Below are positions 27,538-42,033 of a DNA stretch of 64,000 nucleotides, in pieces (the stretch's first letter is position 1; each line of letters starts with the position of its first letter). The stretch is from the NCBI RefSeq assembly GCF_030605225.1, contig NZ_JAUWAV010000021.1, forward strand, positions 1 to 64,000. The letters run 5' to 3'. The DNA comes from Geoalkalibacter sp. GTDB taxonomy: Bacteria; Desulfobacterota; Desulfuromonadia; Desulfuromonadales; Geoalkalibacteraceae. The position numbers and the translations under genes were made by a program. A model generated the notes under the pieces. The model worked only from the letters and a program-made list of their open reading frames with translations, was not told the DNA's origin and did not search any database.

Positions 27538-27636
27538 CACGAATCGGCACGAATGAAACCTGCAAGGGAACCGTCACAAACAAACTTGGTTATCCTATTT
27601 GTTTGATTTTATTGGCATTCATTCGTGCCATTCGTG
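27538..27636. repeat. Nested inverted repeat between the two moeA genes
   Basis: Outer arms CACGAATCGGCACGAATGAA (27538-27557) and TTCATTCGTGCCATTCGTG (27618-27636) are complementary except for one extra base. Inside them CAAACAAA (27577-27584) pairs with TTTGTTTG (27598-27605). The whole spacer could form one long hairpin. Each outer arm also contains a direct repeat of CACGAAT. It may be a dispersed repeat element or an RNA structure separating the genes. Confidence 0.7.
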
Positions 27637-27652
27637 GATATAGAGGTTTCTC

Positions 27653-29599
27653 ATGTCCCGACGTAACATCTACCTGCAAACCCTGAGCGTCGCCGAGGCG
27701 CTGGAGCGCGCCCGCAAGGTTCTCGACCGCGACGCCCTGGTTGCCGCGGAAACCATTTCCACCGAGGAGGCCGCCGGTCGGGTGACGGCGACGGCGGTTC
27801 ACGCGCGCTTTTCCGCGCCGCCGTTTCACAGCGCCGCCATGGACGGCTACGCGGTGCGCGCCGAGGAGACCTTCGGCGCCCGCGAGGACGCGCCGCTGCG
27901 CCTGGTGCCCGGCAGCGGCTGCCATCCCGTCAACACCGGCCAACCGCTGCCCGAGGGCACCAACGCCGTGATCAAGATCGAGGACGTGGTGCCCCAGGCC
28001 GACGGCGGCCTGCTCATCGAGGCGGCGGCCTTTCCCTGGATGCACGTGCGGCGCATCGGCGAGGATATCGTCGCCACCGAACTGCTGCTGCCGCGCAATC
28101 ACCAACTCTCGCCCTACGACATCGGCGCCCTGCTCACCGCCGGGGTCTGGGAGGTGCGGGTCTGGGAGCCGATTCGGCTGGTGTTCATTCCCACGGGTGA
28201 CGAAGTGCTTGATTTCACCACCCGCCCCACCCCCGCGCCGGGTCAGGTGATCGAGAGCAACTCGCAGATTTTTTGCGCCCTGGCGCGCACCTGGGGCGCC
28301 GTGCCGCGCCGCCTGTCGCCGGTGCCCGACGATCGCGCGCGATTGCGCGCCGCTCTTGGCGAAGCCCTGCACGGCGATGCGCACGTCGTGGTGGTCGGCG
28401 CGGGCTCATCCGCCGGCAGCAAGGACTTCACCCGCGCCGTCTTTGAGGAGTTCGGCGAAATCCTCGCCCATGGACTGGCCGTGAGCCCCGGCAAGCCGAG
28501 CCTGCTCGGCGTGTCACGCGAGGGCAAGCTGCTGGTCGGCGCGCCCGGCTATCCGGGCAGCGCCATCGTCTGCTTCGAGGAGATATTGGCGCCCCTGGTC
28601 GCCTGGCTCGGCCGGCGCCCCGCGCCCGAGCGCCCCAGGATCCGCGCGCGCCTGGCCCGCAAAACCCCCTCGCGCCTGGGCAGCGAGGAAATCCTGCGGC
28701 TGGCCGTGGGCCGCCTCGACGACGGCCATATCGCGGTCCCCCTGGGGCGCGGCGCCGGCATGCTCACCAGCCTCACCCGGGCCCAGGCCCTGACGCGCAT
28801 TCCCGCGGACAGCGAAGGGCTCGCGGAAGGGGCCGAGATCACGGCCGAACTGCTGGTGCCCGCAAGCACTCTGGCGCGGACGCTGGTGCATGTCGGCAGC
28901 CACGACAACATCCTGGATCTGCTCGCCGATGAACTGATGGGGCTCGCCGAGCCCCTGCGCCTGGCGTCCGCCAACGTCGGCAGCCTCGGCGGCTTCAGCG
29001 CCCTGAAAAGCGGCGCCGCCATGGTCGGCGGCTGTCATCTGTTCGACCCGCAAACGCAGGACTTCAACTTTCCCTTTCTGCGCCGCTACCTGCCCGATCT
29101 GCCGGTCAGCGTCGTCAATCTCGCCATCCGCGACCAGGGCCTGATCGTCGCGCCCGGCAATCCCAAGAACATCCGCACCCTACAGGATCTCGCCCGCGAG
29201 GATGTGCGCTTCGTCAATCGCCAGCGCGGCTCGGGCACCCGTATCCTGCTCGACCACCACCTGCGCGAGGCCGGTCTCGACCCGCGCCTCATCCAGGGCT
29301 ATGGGCGCGAGGAGCACACCCACATGGCGGTGGCCGTCAACGTGCGCGGCGGCGCGGCCGATTGCGGTCTCGGCATCCTTTCGGCGGCGCGCGCCCTGGA
29401 TCTGGATTTCGTGCCCCTGGCCGCCGAGCGCTACGATTTGGTGGTTCCCGAGCGCCTGCTGGAGGATCCGCGCATCCAAACACTGCTCGATCTGCTGCGC
29501 AGTCCCGTCCTCCACCGCAAGATCGCGGCCCTGGGGGGCTACGACACCCGACTGAGCGGCCGGATGATGCGGGAGGGCATGGGGCTGGGCGCAGCCTGA
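27653..29599 (+). CDS. MoeA-type molybdopterin biosynthesis protein fused to a periplasmic-binding-like domain
   Basis: A 648-aa protein. Residues about 1-400 are a full MoeA (FHSAAMDGYAVRAEE, FIPTGDEVLDF, GAGSSAGSKDFTRA). Residues about 420-640 are the PBP-like domain (SuperFamily of PF12727): LRLASANVGSLGGFSALKSG, GSGTRILLDHHLREAGLD, HTHMAVAVNVRGGAADCGLG. There is no signal peptide, so the PBP domain is cytosolic; in this family it is thought to bind molybdate/tungstate or act as a sensor (inference). It is the second MoeA of the window; two paralogues often reflect separate use for Mo and W. The start is unambiguous. Confidence 0.9.
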   Translation: MSRRNIYLQTLSVAEALERARKVLDRDALVAAETISTEEAAGRVTATAVHARFSAPPFHSAAMDGYAVRAEETFGAREDAPLRLVPGSGCHPVNTGQPLPEGTNAVIKIEDVVPQADGGLLIEAAAFPWMHVRRIGEDIVATELLLPRNHQLSPYDIGALLTAGVWEVRVWEPIRLVFIPTGDEVLDFTTRPTPAPGQVIESNSQIFCALARTWGAVPRRLSPVPDDRARLRAALGEALHGDAHVVVVGAGSSAGSKDFTRAVFEEFGEILAHGLAVSPGKPSLLGVSREGKLLVGAPGYPGSAIVCFEEILAPLVAWLGRRPAPERPRIRARLARKTPSRLGSEEILRLAVGRLDDGHIAVPLGRGAGMLTSLTRAQALTRIPADSEGLAEGAEITAELLVPASTLARTLVHVGSHDNILDLLADELMGLAEPLRLASANVGSLGGFSALKSGAAMVGGCHLFDPQTQDFNFPFLRRYLPDLPVSVVNLAIRDQGLIVAPGNPKNIRTLQDLAREDVRFVNRQRGSGTRILLDHHLREAGLDPRLIQGYGREEHTHMAVAVNVRGGAADCGLGILSAARALDLDFVPLAAERYDLVVPERLLEDPRIQTLLDLLRSPVLHRKIAALGGYDTRLSGRMMREGMGLGAA

Positions 29600-29630
29600 A
29601 AAAAAAATCAGGCGGACGTTTTATTTGACA

Positions 29631-29659
29631 TTGCCGAACCCTTGTTAAGTTGCTATAAG
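29631..29659 (+). promoter_or_regulatory. Possible promoter of the CheB-CheR-kinase gene
   Basis: TTGCCG (29631-29636), 17 bp, TATAAG (29654-29659), in a locally AT-rich gap 80 bp before the start. An overlapping TTGACA at 29625-29630 would need a 23-bp spacer. A small palindrome ATCGCC-N5-GGCGAT follows at 29672-29688. Confidence 0.35.
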
Positions 29660-29738
29660 AAAGAAGCGTTAATCGCCTCTTAGGCGATCCTTCGCGCATT
29701 TCGACGCTCCGGCAACCGGCTTTTTGCAAGGACGAGGC

Positions 29739-34274
<4,536 letters not shown>

Positions 34275-34396
34275 CCGTCATCCCGGCGCGGGACGCGACG
34301 TCTTGTCCCCCCGGGCGCTTTGTGGTATTGCTGAGCACCTGCCGCTCCGGCTCCGGTTGCAGGCCATCCCTTGTTTTTTGCCGAGGTTCGTTGCGC

Positions 34397-35815
34397 ATGT
34401 CCGAAAACCACCGCCAACTGCGCGAACTGCCCTCCGTCGACCGCCTGCTGCACCACCCGCTGCTGGTCGGGCTGGCCGAGAGGTGCCCGCCCGTCCTGGT
34501 CAAGGAGGCGGTTCAGCAAGCCGTGGCCGCGCGCCGCAGCCGCATTCTCGCGGCCCAAGCGCCTCTGTCCGCCGAGGAACTGGCCGAGGACGCGCTCGCC
34601 GCAGAGGCCGCGCGGCTTGCCCTCGCGCGCCTGGCGCCCAACCTGCGGCCGGTGATCAACGCCACCGGCACCCTGCTGCACACCAATCTGGGCCGCGCGC
34701 CCCTCGCCGAGACGGCCCTGGAGGCGATCAGCGCCACGGCGCGCGGCTATTCCAACCTCGAACTCAACCTGGAGAGCGGCCAGCGCGGGCACCGCCACGA
34801 CCACGTGGAAGAGCTGCTGTGCCGCCTGAGCGGCGCCGAGGCGGCCGCCGTGGTCAACAACAACGCCGGCGCCGTCTATCTGGCGCTCGCGGCCCTGGCC
34901 CAGGGCAAGGAAGGCATCGTCTCGCGCGGCGAGCTGGTGGAGATCGGCGGCGCCTTTCGCGTGCCCGAGGTGATGGCGGCCAGCGGCGTGCGCCTGGTGG
35001 AGGTCGGCGCGACCAACAAAACGCACCTGCGCGACTATGAAAACGCCATCGGCGAGCACACCGGCCTGCTCATGAAGGTGCACACCAGCAATTATCGCAT
35101 CCTCGGCTTCACCGCCCAGGTGTCCGGGGCCGAGCTGGCCGATCTGGGGCGCAGGCGCGGCATCCCGGTCATGGAGGATCTGGGCAGCGGCATGCTCTTT
35201 GACCTCTCGGACTATGGTCTGCCGCGCGAACCGACGGTGGCCGAAGCCGTGGCGGCGGGTCTCGATGTGGTGACCTTCAGCGGCGACAAACTGCTCGGCG
35301 GCCCCCAGGCGGGCATCATCCTCGGGCGGCGGGCGCTGATGGAAAAAATCCGCAAGCATCCCATGGCGCGCGCCCTGCGCATGGACAAGCTGACCCTGGC
35401 GGCGCTCGAAGCCACCCTGCGCCTGTATCTCGACCCGGCCAAAGCCCTGCGCGAGGTGCCGGTGCTGGCCATGCTCGCCGTATCCGCCCAGGAACTGCGC
35501 GCCCGCGGCGACAGCCTGAAGGAGCGCGCCGTCTCGCTGCTCGGCGATGCGGTTGACATCACCGTCATCGAGGCGCCGGCCACCGTGGGCGGCGGCGCCC
35601 TGCCTCTCACCCAGCTGGCCGGATCGGCCCTGGCTCTCAGGCCGCGCAACTGCTCCCTGGACGAACTGGCCGCGCGCCTACGCCGCCACACGCCGCCCGT
35701 AATGGCCCGCATCCACGACGAGCAGCTGCTGCTCAACCTGCGCACGGTGCGCCCCGACGAGGAGGAACCCTTGCTGCGCGCCCTGCGCCACGCCTTGACC
35801 GTCGCCGATGAATAA
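34397..35815 (+). CDS. selA: L-seryl-tRNA(Sec) selenium transferase
   Basis: A 472-aa PLP enzyme that converts Ser-tRNA(Sec) to Sec-tRNA(Sec) using selenophosphate. The N-terminal tRNA-binding region (LPSVDRLLHHPLL) is followed by the aminotransferase-like fold with the PLP-binding Lys298 in SGDKLLGGPQAG and the conserved INATGTLLHTNLGRAPL. The gene overlaps selB by 8 bp. The ATG at 34397 has GAGG upstream; a start 25 codons earlier is less likely. It heads the selenium island that contains four in-frame-UGA genes. Confidence 0.97.
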   Translation: MSENHRQLRELPSVDRLLHHPLLVGLAERCPPVLVKEAVQQAVAARRSRILAAQAPLSAEELAEDALAAEAARLALARLAPNLRPVINATGTLLHTNLGRAPLAETALEAISATARGYSNLELNLESGQRGHRHDHVEELLCRLSGAEAAAVVNNNAGAVYLALAALAQGKEGIVSRGELVEIGGAFRVPEVMAASGVRLVEVGATNKTHLRDYENAIGEHTGLLMKVHTSNYRILGFTAQVSGAELADLGRRRGIPVMEDLGSGMLFDLSDYGLPREPTVAEAVAAGLDVVTFSGDKLLGGPQAGIILGRRALMEKIRKHPMARALRMDKLTLAALEATLRLYLDPAKALREVPVLAMLAVSAQELRARGDSLKERAVSLLGDAVDITVIEAPATVGGGALPLTQLAGSALALRPRNCSLDELAARLRRHTPPVMARIHDEQLLLNLRTVRPDEEEPLLRALRHALTVADE

Positions 35816-37733
35816 GCCCGCCTCTGCCTCCGAACGCCATGTGATCATCGGCACCGCCGGGCACGTCGATCACGGCAAGACCGCCCTGATCCGCGCCCTG
35901 ACCGGTGTGGAGACCGATCGCCTCAAGGAAGAAAAAACGCGCGGCATCTCCATCGACCTGGGTTTTGCGCCCTTTCGCCTGCCGAGCGGCCTGGTGGCCG
36001 GAGTGGTGGACGTGCCCGGCCACGAGCGCTTCATCAGCAACATGCTCTCGGGCATCGGCGGCATCGACCTGGTGCTGCTGGTGGTGGACGTCAACGAAGG
36101 GGTCATGCCCCAGACCCGCGAGCACGTGCAGATTCTCGACCTGCTGCAGATCCCCCGGGGCATCATCGTGCTCACCAAGTGCGATCTGGCCGAGGAGGAG
36201 TGGATCGACATCGTCGCGGAGGAAGTGCGCGAGGAGGTGGCCGGCACCTTTCTCGAAAAAGCGCCCGTGGCGCGCGTTTCCGCCCTGACGGGCGCGGGCC
36301 TCAAGGAACTGGGAGCGCTCATCGAGAAAACGGCGCAGACCCTGCCCGCCAAGGATAGCGACGGCCCCATGCGCCTGCCCATCGACCGGCACTTCACCCT
36401 CGCCGGCTTCGGCACCGTGATCACCGGCACCCTGCTCTCGGGTCGGGTGCGCCCCGGCGATCAGGTCGAGATGCTGCCGCCGGGCCTTAGCGTGCGGGTG
36501 CGCGAGGTGCAGGTCCACGGCAAGCAGGTGGCGGAAGCCTGCGCCGGACAGCGCGTGGCCCTCAATCTGGCCGGGCTCGACCGCGAGTTGATCCGGCGCG
36601 GCGCGGTCATCGCCACTCCCGGCGTGTTCGAGCAGACCACCTGCGTCGACGCCCGCCTCAGCCTGCTGGCCGAGGCGCCGCGCCCCTTGCGCTTTCGCGA
36701 TCCGGTGCATCTCTACCTGGGCACGGCGCGGGTGGTGGGCCTGGTGGCCCTGCTCGATCGCGACCTCATGCAGCCGGGCGAGAGCGTCATCGCCCAGATC
36801 CATCTCGATCGCCCTTTGGTGGCGCACCGCGAGGATCGCTTCATCATCCGCTCCTACAGCCCCATGACCACCATCGGCGGCGGCCGGGTGCTCGATCCCC
36901 GGCCCGCCAAGCACCGCCGCTTCCGCGCCGACATCCTGGCGGGACTCAAGGAACTGGAAAGCGGCGAGAAATCCTTTCTGCTGCAAAAACTCGGCGAACA
37001 GCAGGCGACCACGGCGAAAAACCTCGAACTGCTCTCGGGTCTGGGCAAGGAGCGGGTCGAGACCCATCTGCGCCAGTTGGAAGAGGAAGGTCTGGCCTGG
37101 CAACTGGTGGACCAGTGGGCCACCAGCGACGCCCTGGCCTCCTGGCGCCATCGCCTGATCGAAGCCGTCGCGCGCTTTCACGACGCCAATCCCCTGCTGC
37201 CCGGCATTCCCCACGCCACCCTCAAAGGGGCGCTGCCCGACAAGCTCTCCGCCAAGGCCTTCCAGAAACTTCTGCAGATGCTTCTCGATGACGGCCAGCT
37301 GGCGCAAAAGAGCGAATGGCTGCAATCGCCCGGTTGGCAGCCGCGACCCGCGCCGCGCCAGGCCGAGCTGCTGAGCAGGATCGAAGAGGCCTATCGCGAG
37401 GAGGGGATGCTCGCGAAAAACCGCAAGGAAATGCTCGACCGGCTTGGCGTGGCCGACGAGGACGCCGAGGTGCTGCTCGCCTACCTCTTCGCCGAGGGGC
37501 GGCTGGTCAAGCTCAACGAAGAGAGTTTTCTGCACGCCGAGGCCTATGCGCGGGCGCTGGAACTGCTCAGAAAGCATTTCGCCGCGCAGCAGACCCTGAC
37601 CCTGGCGCAGTTTCGCGACCTGCTCGGCAGCGCGCGCAAGCAGGTGCAGGCGCTGCTCGAGCATTACGACGGGCTCAAGTACACGCGGCGCGTGGGCGAT
37701 GAGCGAGTGGCGTGGAAGCTGCCGCCGGGGTAG
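35808..37733 (+). CDS. selB: Selenocysteine-specific elongation factor SelB
   Basis: A 641-aa GTPase that brings Sec-tRNA(Sec) to UGA codons marked by a SECIS hairpin. G1 is GTAGHVDHGKTALI, G3 is DVPGHERF, and G4 is TKCD. EF-Tu-like domains cover about the first 340 residues. The C-terminal about 290 residues hold the winged-helix repeats that bind SECIS RNA. It overlaps selA by 8 bp, so the two are translated together, and selD follows 37 bp later. Confidence 0.97.
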   Translation: MNKPASASERHVIIGTAGHVDHGKTALIRALTGVETDRLKEEKTRGISIDLGFAPFRLPSGLVAGVVDVPGHERFISNMLSGIGGIDLVLLVVDVNEGVMPQTREHVQILDLLQIPRGIIVLTKCDLAEEEWIDIVAEEVREEVAGTFLEKAPVARVSALTGAGLKELGALIEKTAQTLPAKDSDGPMRLPIDRHFTLAGFGTVITGTLLSGRVRPGDQVEMLPPGLSVRVREVQVHGKQVAEACAGQRVALNLAGLDRELIRRGAVIATPGVFEQTTCVDARLSLLAEAPRPLRFRDPVHLYLGTARVVGLVALLDRDLMQPGESVIAQIHLDRPLVAHREDRFIIRSYSPMTTIGGGRVLDPRPAKHRRFRADILAGLKELESGEKSFLLQKLGEQQATTAKNLELLSGLGKERVETHLRQLEEEGLAWQLVDQWATSDALASWRHRLIEAVARFHDANPLLPGIPHATLKGALPDKLSAKAFQKLLQMLLDDGQLAQKSEWLQSPGWQPRPAPRQAELLSRIEEAYREEGMLAKNRKEMLDRLGVADEDAEVLLAYLFAEGRLVKLNEESFLHAEAYARALELLRKHFAAQQTLTLAQFRDLLGSARKQVQALLEHYDGLKYTRRVGDERVAWKLPPG

Positions 37734-37770
37734 ACTGGATCAGGTGGACGTCTAGGACAAGGAGATGAGA

Positions 37771-38805
37771 ATGAGTGAGAAAGTTCGGTTGACCAGTCTG
37801 TCGCGCTCGGCGGGTTGAGCGGCCAAGATCGGGCCCGAGACCCTGGCGCAGGTGCTGCGTCAACTGCCAGCTTCCGCCGACCCCAACCTGCTGTCGGCGT
37901 CCATTCCCTTCGCCGATGCCGGCGTCTACCGGCTCTCCGACGAACTCGCCTTGGTGCAGTCAGTGGACTTCTTCACGCCGGTGGTGGACGATCCCTTTGT
38001 GTACGGGCAGATCGCCGCCGCCAACGCCCTCTCCGACATCTACGCCATGGGCGGGCGACCCCTGACCGCCCTCAACCTCATCGGCTTTCCCCAGTGCCTG
38101 GGCGTCGATTCCCTCACCGCGGTGCTGCGGGGCGGCGCCCTCAAGGTGGCCGAGGCGGGGGCGGTGATCGTCGGCGGGCATTCGGTGGAGGACGACGAAC
38201 CCAAATACGGCCTGGCCGTCACCGGACTGGTCGATCCGCGCAAACTGGTCACGACCGTCGGCGCGCGACCGGGCGACCGGCTGATCCTCACCAAGCCCCT
38301 GGGCACGGGGCTGCTCACCACCGCCCTCAAGGGTGAAATCCTCGACGAGAGCGATCTCGCGCCGGCCATCGCCGGCATGCGCCGTCTCAATCGCCGCGCA
38401 AGTGAAATCATGTGCGAGGTCGGCGTCCACGCCTGCACCGACATTACCGGCTTTGGTCTGCTCGGCCACGCCCTGGAGCTGGCGGCGGCCAGCGGGGTGT
38501 GCGTGGAACTCGACGAGCCCCTGCCCGCCTACCCGCGCGCCCTGGAGATGGCCGCCATGGGCCTGGTGCCGGAGGGCAGCCACCGCAACCGCAAGCACTA
38601 TCTGCCCTCCGTGCTCGATGCCGCCGCCATCCCCGTCCCCACCCTCGATCTGCTCGCCGATCCCCAGACCTCGGGCGGCCTACTCCTCGCCGTCTCCGCC
38701 GACAAATGCGCCGCGTTGCGCGAGCGCCTGCTCGCCGCCGGCGAGGATGGCTTTCTTATCGGCCGCGTCGCCGCCGGTCCCGCCGGACGATTGCGCATGC
38801 GCTGA
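37771..38805 (+). CDS. selD: Selenophosphate synthetase, itself a selenoprotein (Sec16)
   Basis: 344 aa counting selenocysteine. The start ATG at 37771 has AAGGAG 6 nt upstream. Codon 16 (37816-37818) is TGA and falls exactly at the catalytic position: the protein reads RSAGUAAKIGPE, where homologues have Cys or Sec followed by the essential Lys. Reading continues in frame through the ATP-binding fold (VDFFTPVVDDPFVYG, GGHSVEDDEPKYGLAVTG). SelD makes selenophosphate from selenide and ATP and supplies SelA. An annotation stopping at the TGA would wrongly start the gene at 37852. A canonical SECIS loop like that of the other Sec genes is not evident. Confidence 0.95.
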
Positions 38806-38812
38806 TTTTCAG

Positions 38813-38847
38813 TGGGTCGTTCCGACCCAGTGGATAAAAACGACCCA
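38813..38847. promoter_or_regulatory. Candidate activator-binding sites upstream of formate dehydrogenase operon 1
   Basis: A 17-bp palindrome TGGGTCG-TTC-CGACCCA (38813-38829) followed by an extra half site CGACCCA (38841-38847). It lies about 120-135 bp upstream of the -24 element, the usual distance for sites of NtrC-type activators. An NtrC-type regulator gene is next to the island, so it is the obvious candidate (inference). Confidence 0.55.
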
Positions 38848-38947
38848 GCCTCCGCCCCGTCACCGCCCGTTCCAGACCTTGTCGCGCCCATCCCTAAGAT
38901 CTCGTAAGTAAACGATTAAATTCCTCCGTCGCGATCCCGTAGACACC

Positions 38948-38963
38948 TGGCACGACTGTTGCG
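38948..38963 (+). promoter_or_regulatory. Sigma-54 promoter of formate dehydrogenase operon 1
   Basis: TGGCACGACTGTTGCG matches the -24/-12 consensus TGGCACG-N4-TTGCW at essentially every position with the correct spacing. Transcription would start near 38974, about 50 nt before the fdnG start. Confidence 0.88.
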
Positions 38964-39024
38964 CAAAGCGACAGCGTTCACACTGCCACAGGCTTGGCCT
39001 GTTTCATGATGAAAGGAGAGAGGA

Positions 39025-42000
39025 ATGGGAATCACACGCAGGAATTTTCTCAAGGGCAGCGGGGTCGCCGCCGGCACCGTCGCCCTGGCCGGCACCCCGG
39101 CCCAGGCCGGGGTCGACTCGCCGGATCTGCGCACCAAGGGCTTGCAGAGCACCACCACCATCTGCCCCTACTGCGCGGTCGGCTGCGGCATGATCGTGCA
39201 CGTCAAGAACGGGCGCATCGTCAACATCGAGGGCGACCCCGAGCATCCCATCAACCGCGGCTCCCTGTGCTCCAAGGGCAGCGCCATGTTCCAGGTGGCC
39301 AACAACGAGCGGCGCCTGAGCAAGGTACAGTACCGCGCCCCGGGCAGCGACCGCTGGGAGGAAAAATCCTGGGATTGGGCCATGGAGCGCATCGCGCGCC
39401 TGATGAAGGACAGCCGCGACAAGAACTTTGTCGCCACGGAAACCATCGACGGCAAGGAGTATCTGGTCAACCGCAACGAGGGCATGACCTTTCTCGGCGG
39501 CGCGGCCCTGGACAACGAGGAATGCTACCTGTGGAGCAAGTTCTCGCGCGCCATGGGCGTGGGCTATCTCGAACATCAGGCGCGAATATGACACAGCGCC
39601 ACTGTCGCCGGTCTGGCGGCATCCTTTGGTCGTGGGGCCATGACCAACCACTGGAACGACATCCAGTTCGCCGACGTGATTCTCTGCATCGGTTCCAATC
39701 CCGCCGAGAACCACCCAATTTCGTTCAAATACGTGGAAAAGGCGATGGACAACGGCGCCAAGCTGATCTCCGTCGACCCGCGCTACACCCGCACCTCGTC
39801 GAAAGCCGACATCTACGCCCAGTTGCGCCCCGGCACCGACATCGCCTTCATGGGCGGGCTGATCAACTACACCCTGAACAATGAGCTGTTCCACAAGGAT
39901 TACGTCGTTCACTACACCAACGCCGCCTTCCTCGTCGATGAGCGCTTCGCCTTCGACGAAGGCGTGTTCAGCGGTTACAACGCCTCGAGCTTCAGCTACG
40001 ACAAGAGCAGTTGGAACTACCAGAGCGACACCGAGGGCAACCCCCTGCGCGACGAAAGCCTCCAGCATCCGCGCTGCGTGTTCCAACTGCTGAAAAAGCA
40101 CTACAGCCGCTACACCCCCGAAGCGGTGTGCGAGATCACCGGCACCAGCATTCAGGACTACATGGCCGTAGCGCGCACCTTCTGCGCCACCGGCGCCACC
40201 GACAAGGTGGCGACCATCATGTACGCCATGGGCACCACCCAGCACACCTACGGCACGCAGAACGTGCGCTCCTACGCCGTGCTTCAGCTGCTGCTCGGCA
40301 ACGTCGGACGCGCCGGCGGCGGCATCAACGCCCTGCGCGGCGAGTGCAACGTGCAGGGGTCCACCGACTATGCGCTGCTCTACCACATCCTGCCCGGCTA
40401 CCTCAAGGCACCGGAATACAGCGATGTGGACCTCACCACCTACCTCGACAAGGCCACGCCGCGCACCAAGGATACGCAGAGCGCCAACTGGTGGAGCAAT
40501 TATCCCAAGTACCTGGTGAGCCTGCTCAAGGCTTTCTACGGCGAGCACGCCACGGCCCAGAACGACTTCTGCTACGACTATCTGCCCAAGCGCAGCGGCA
40601 ACTACTCCTACATCCGCGTCATGGAGCGCCTGCAGGAGGGCGGCTTCGACGGCATGTTCTGCATGGGCACCAACCCCATCGTCGGCGGCCCCGACGCCAA
40701 CGGCATCGCCCGCGGCCTGGACCGGCTCAAATGGCTGGTGGCCGCGGATCTCTGGGAGACGGAAACCTCCATCTTCTGGAAGCGTCCCGGCGTTGACCCG
40801 AAAAGCATTGCGACGGAAGTCTTCCTGCTGCCCGCGGCTTCGAGCGTGGAAAAGCAGGGCAGCGTCTCCAACTCGGGGCGCTGGGCGCAGTGGCGCTACA
40901 AGGCGGCCGATCCGCCGGGCCACGCCGAAAGCGACGCCTTCATCACCGATCAGCTGTTCCGGCGCATCCGCGCCCTTTACCAGAAAGAGGGCGGGGCCTT
41001 CCCCGCGCCCCTGGTCAACCTCGCCTGGAATTACGGCGAGGGCCATGAGCCCGACATCGACCTGGTGGCGCGCGAGTGCAACGGCACCTTCACCCGCGAC
41101 GTTGAGATCAATGGCACCCTCTACCGCAAGGGCCAGCAGGTGCCGGCCTTCGCCCTGCTGCAGGCCGACGGCGCCACCGCCAGCGGCAACTGGCTGTACT
41201 GCGGCTCCTACCCGGAAGCGGGCAACCAGATGCAGCGCCGCGGCCAGGAAGACCCCACGGGCATGGAGATGTACCACAATTGGGCCTGGTGCTGGCCGGT
41301 CAACCGCCGCGTGCTCTACAACCGCGCCTCCGTCGATCCCGACGGCCGTCCCTGGGATGCCAAGCGCGCCGTCATCGCCTGGAACGAGGTCAGCGGCAAA
41401 TGGGAGGGCGACGTGCCCGACGGCCCCTGGCCGCCCATGAACAAGCCCGGCGGGCGCAAGCCCTTCATCATGGTCGCCGAGGGTCTGGGCCGTCTGTTCT
41501 CCGCGGGTCTGGCCGACGGTCCCTTCGCCGAGCACTACGAGCCCATGGAAAGCCCGGTGGACAACCTCATGAGCCGCCAGCAGTGCAATCCGGCGGTGGC
41601 GCCGCCCGCCAATCTCAGCGACCGCGATAAGTTCCCCTACATCGGCACCAGCTACCGGGTGTCCGAGCACTGGCAGGCCGGTGCCATGACGCGCAACCTC
41701 TCATGGCTGGTGGAACTGGTTCCCGATATGTTCGTCGAGATGAGCGAACAACTCGCCGCCTGGAAGGGCATCAAGAACGGCGACTGGGTGACGGTGTCCT
41801 CGGAGCGCGGCGCCATCAACGCGCGCGCCTTGGTGACCTCGCGCATCAAGCCGCTGCGCATCGGCGGCAAGCTGGTCGAGCAGGTCGGCCTGCCCTGGCA
41901 CTTCGGCTTCGCCGGACTGGCCAAGGGCGATATCGCCAATGTGCTGACCTCGGCGGTGGGTTGCGCCAACACCACCATTCCCGAGTACAAGGCGTTTCTG

Positions 42001-42033
42001 TGCAACATCGAGAAGGGGGGTAAGAGCGCATGA
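39025..42033 (+). CDS. fdnG: Tat-exported selenocysteine formate dehydrogenase, catalytic subunit (operon 1)
   Basis: 1002 aa, read through one in-frame TGA. Twin-arginine signal TRRNFLKG at residues 4-11. The proximal [4Fe-4S] ligands are Cys47, 50, 54 and 82 (CPYCAVGC ... LCSKG). Codon 189 (39589-39591) is the Sec that ligates Mo/W, in EHQARIUHSATVAG, followed by a SECIS hairpin. The remaining molybdopterin-binding domains continue to the end (for example MTNHWNDIQFAD, GIKNGDWVTVSSERGAI). It oxidises formate in the periplasm and passes electrons to the Fe-S subunit encoded next, with which it shares an ATGA overlap. The two halves are one gene: frame is preserved and a paralogue has the same UGA. 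Confidence 0.96.
39589..39620 (+). promoter_or_regulatory. SECIS element of fdnG (operon 1)
   Basis: UGA at 39589-39591. Exactly 18 nt later the loop GGTCT (39610-39614) is closed by a 6-bp stem GTCGCC/GGCGGC (one G-U). Loop sequence and spacing equal those of E. coli fdhF. Confidence 0.85.

Noticed and set aside
34275-34396. tRNA-Sec (selC) near selA
   Set aside because: I looked for a long tRNA with anticodon TCA in the gaps around selA, selB and selD and could not fold one; selC is probably elsewhere.
39589-39642. Frameshift or nonsense mutation splitting the first formate dehydrogenase
   Set aside because: The TGA is in frame, aligns with the Sec position of the family, has a SECIS hairpin, and the paralogue at 50101 has the same arrangement. 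It is recoding, not a pseudogene.
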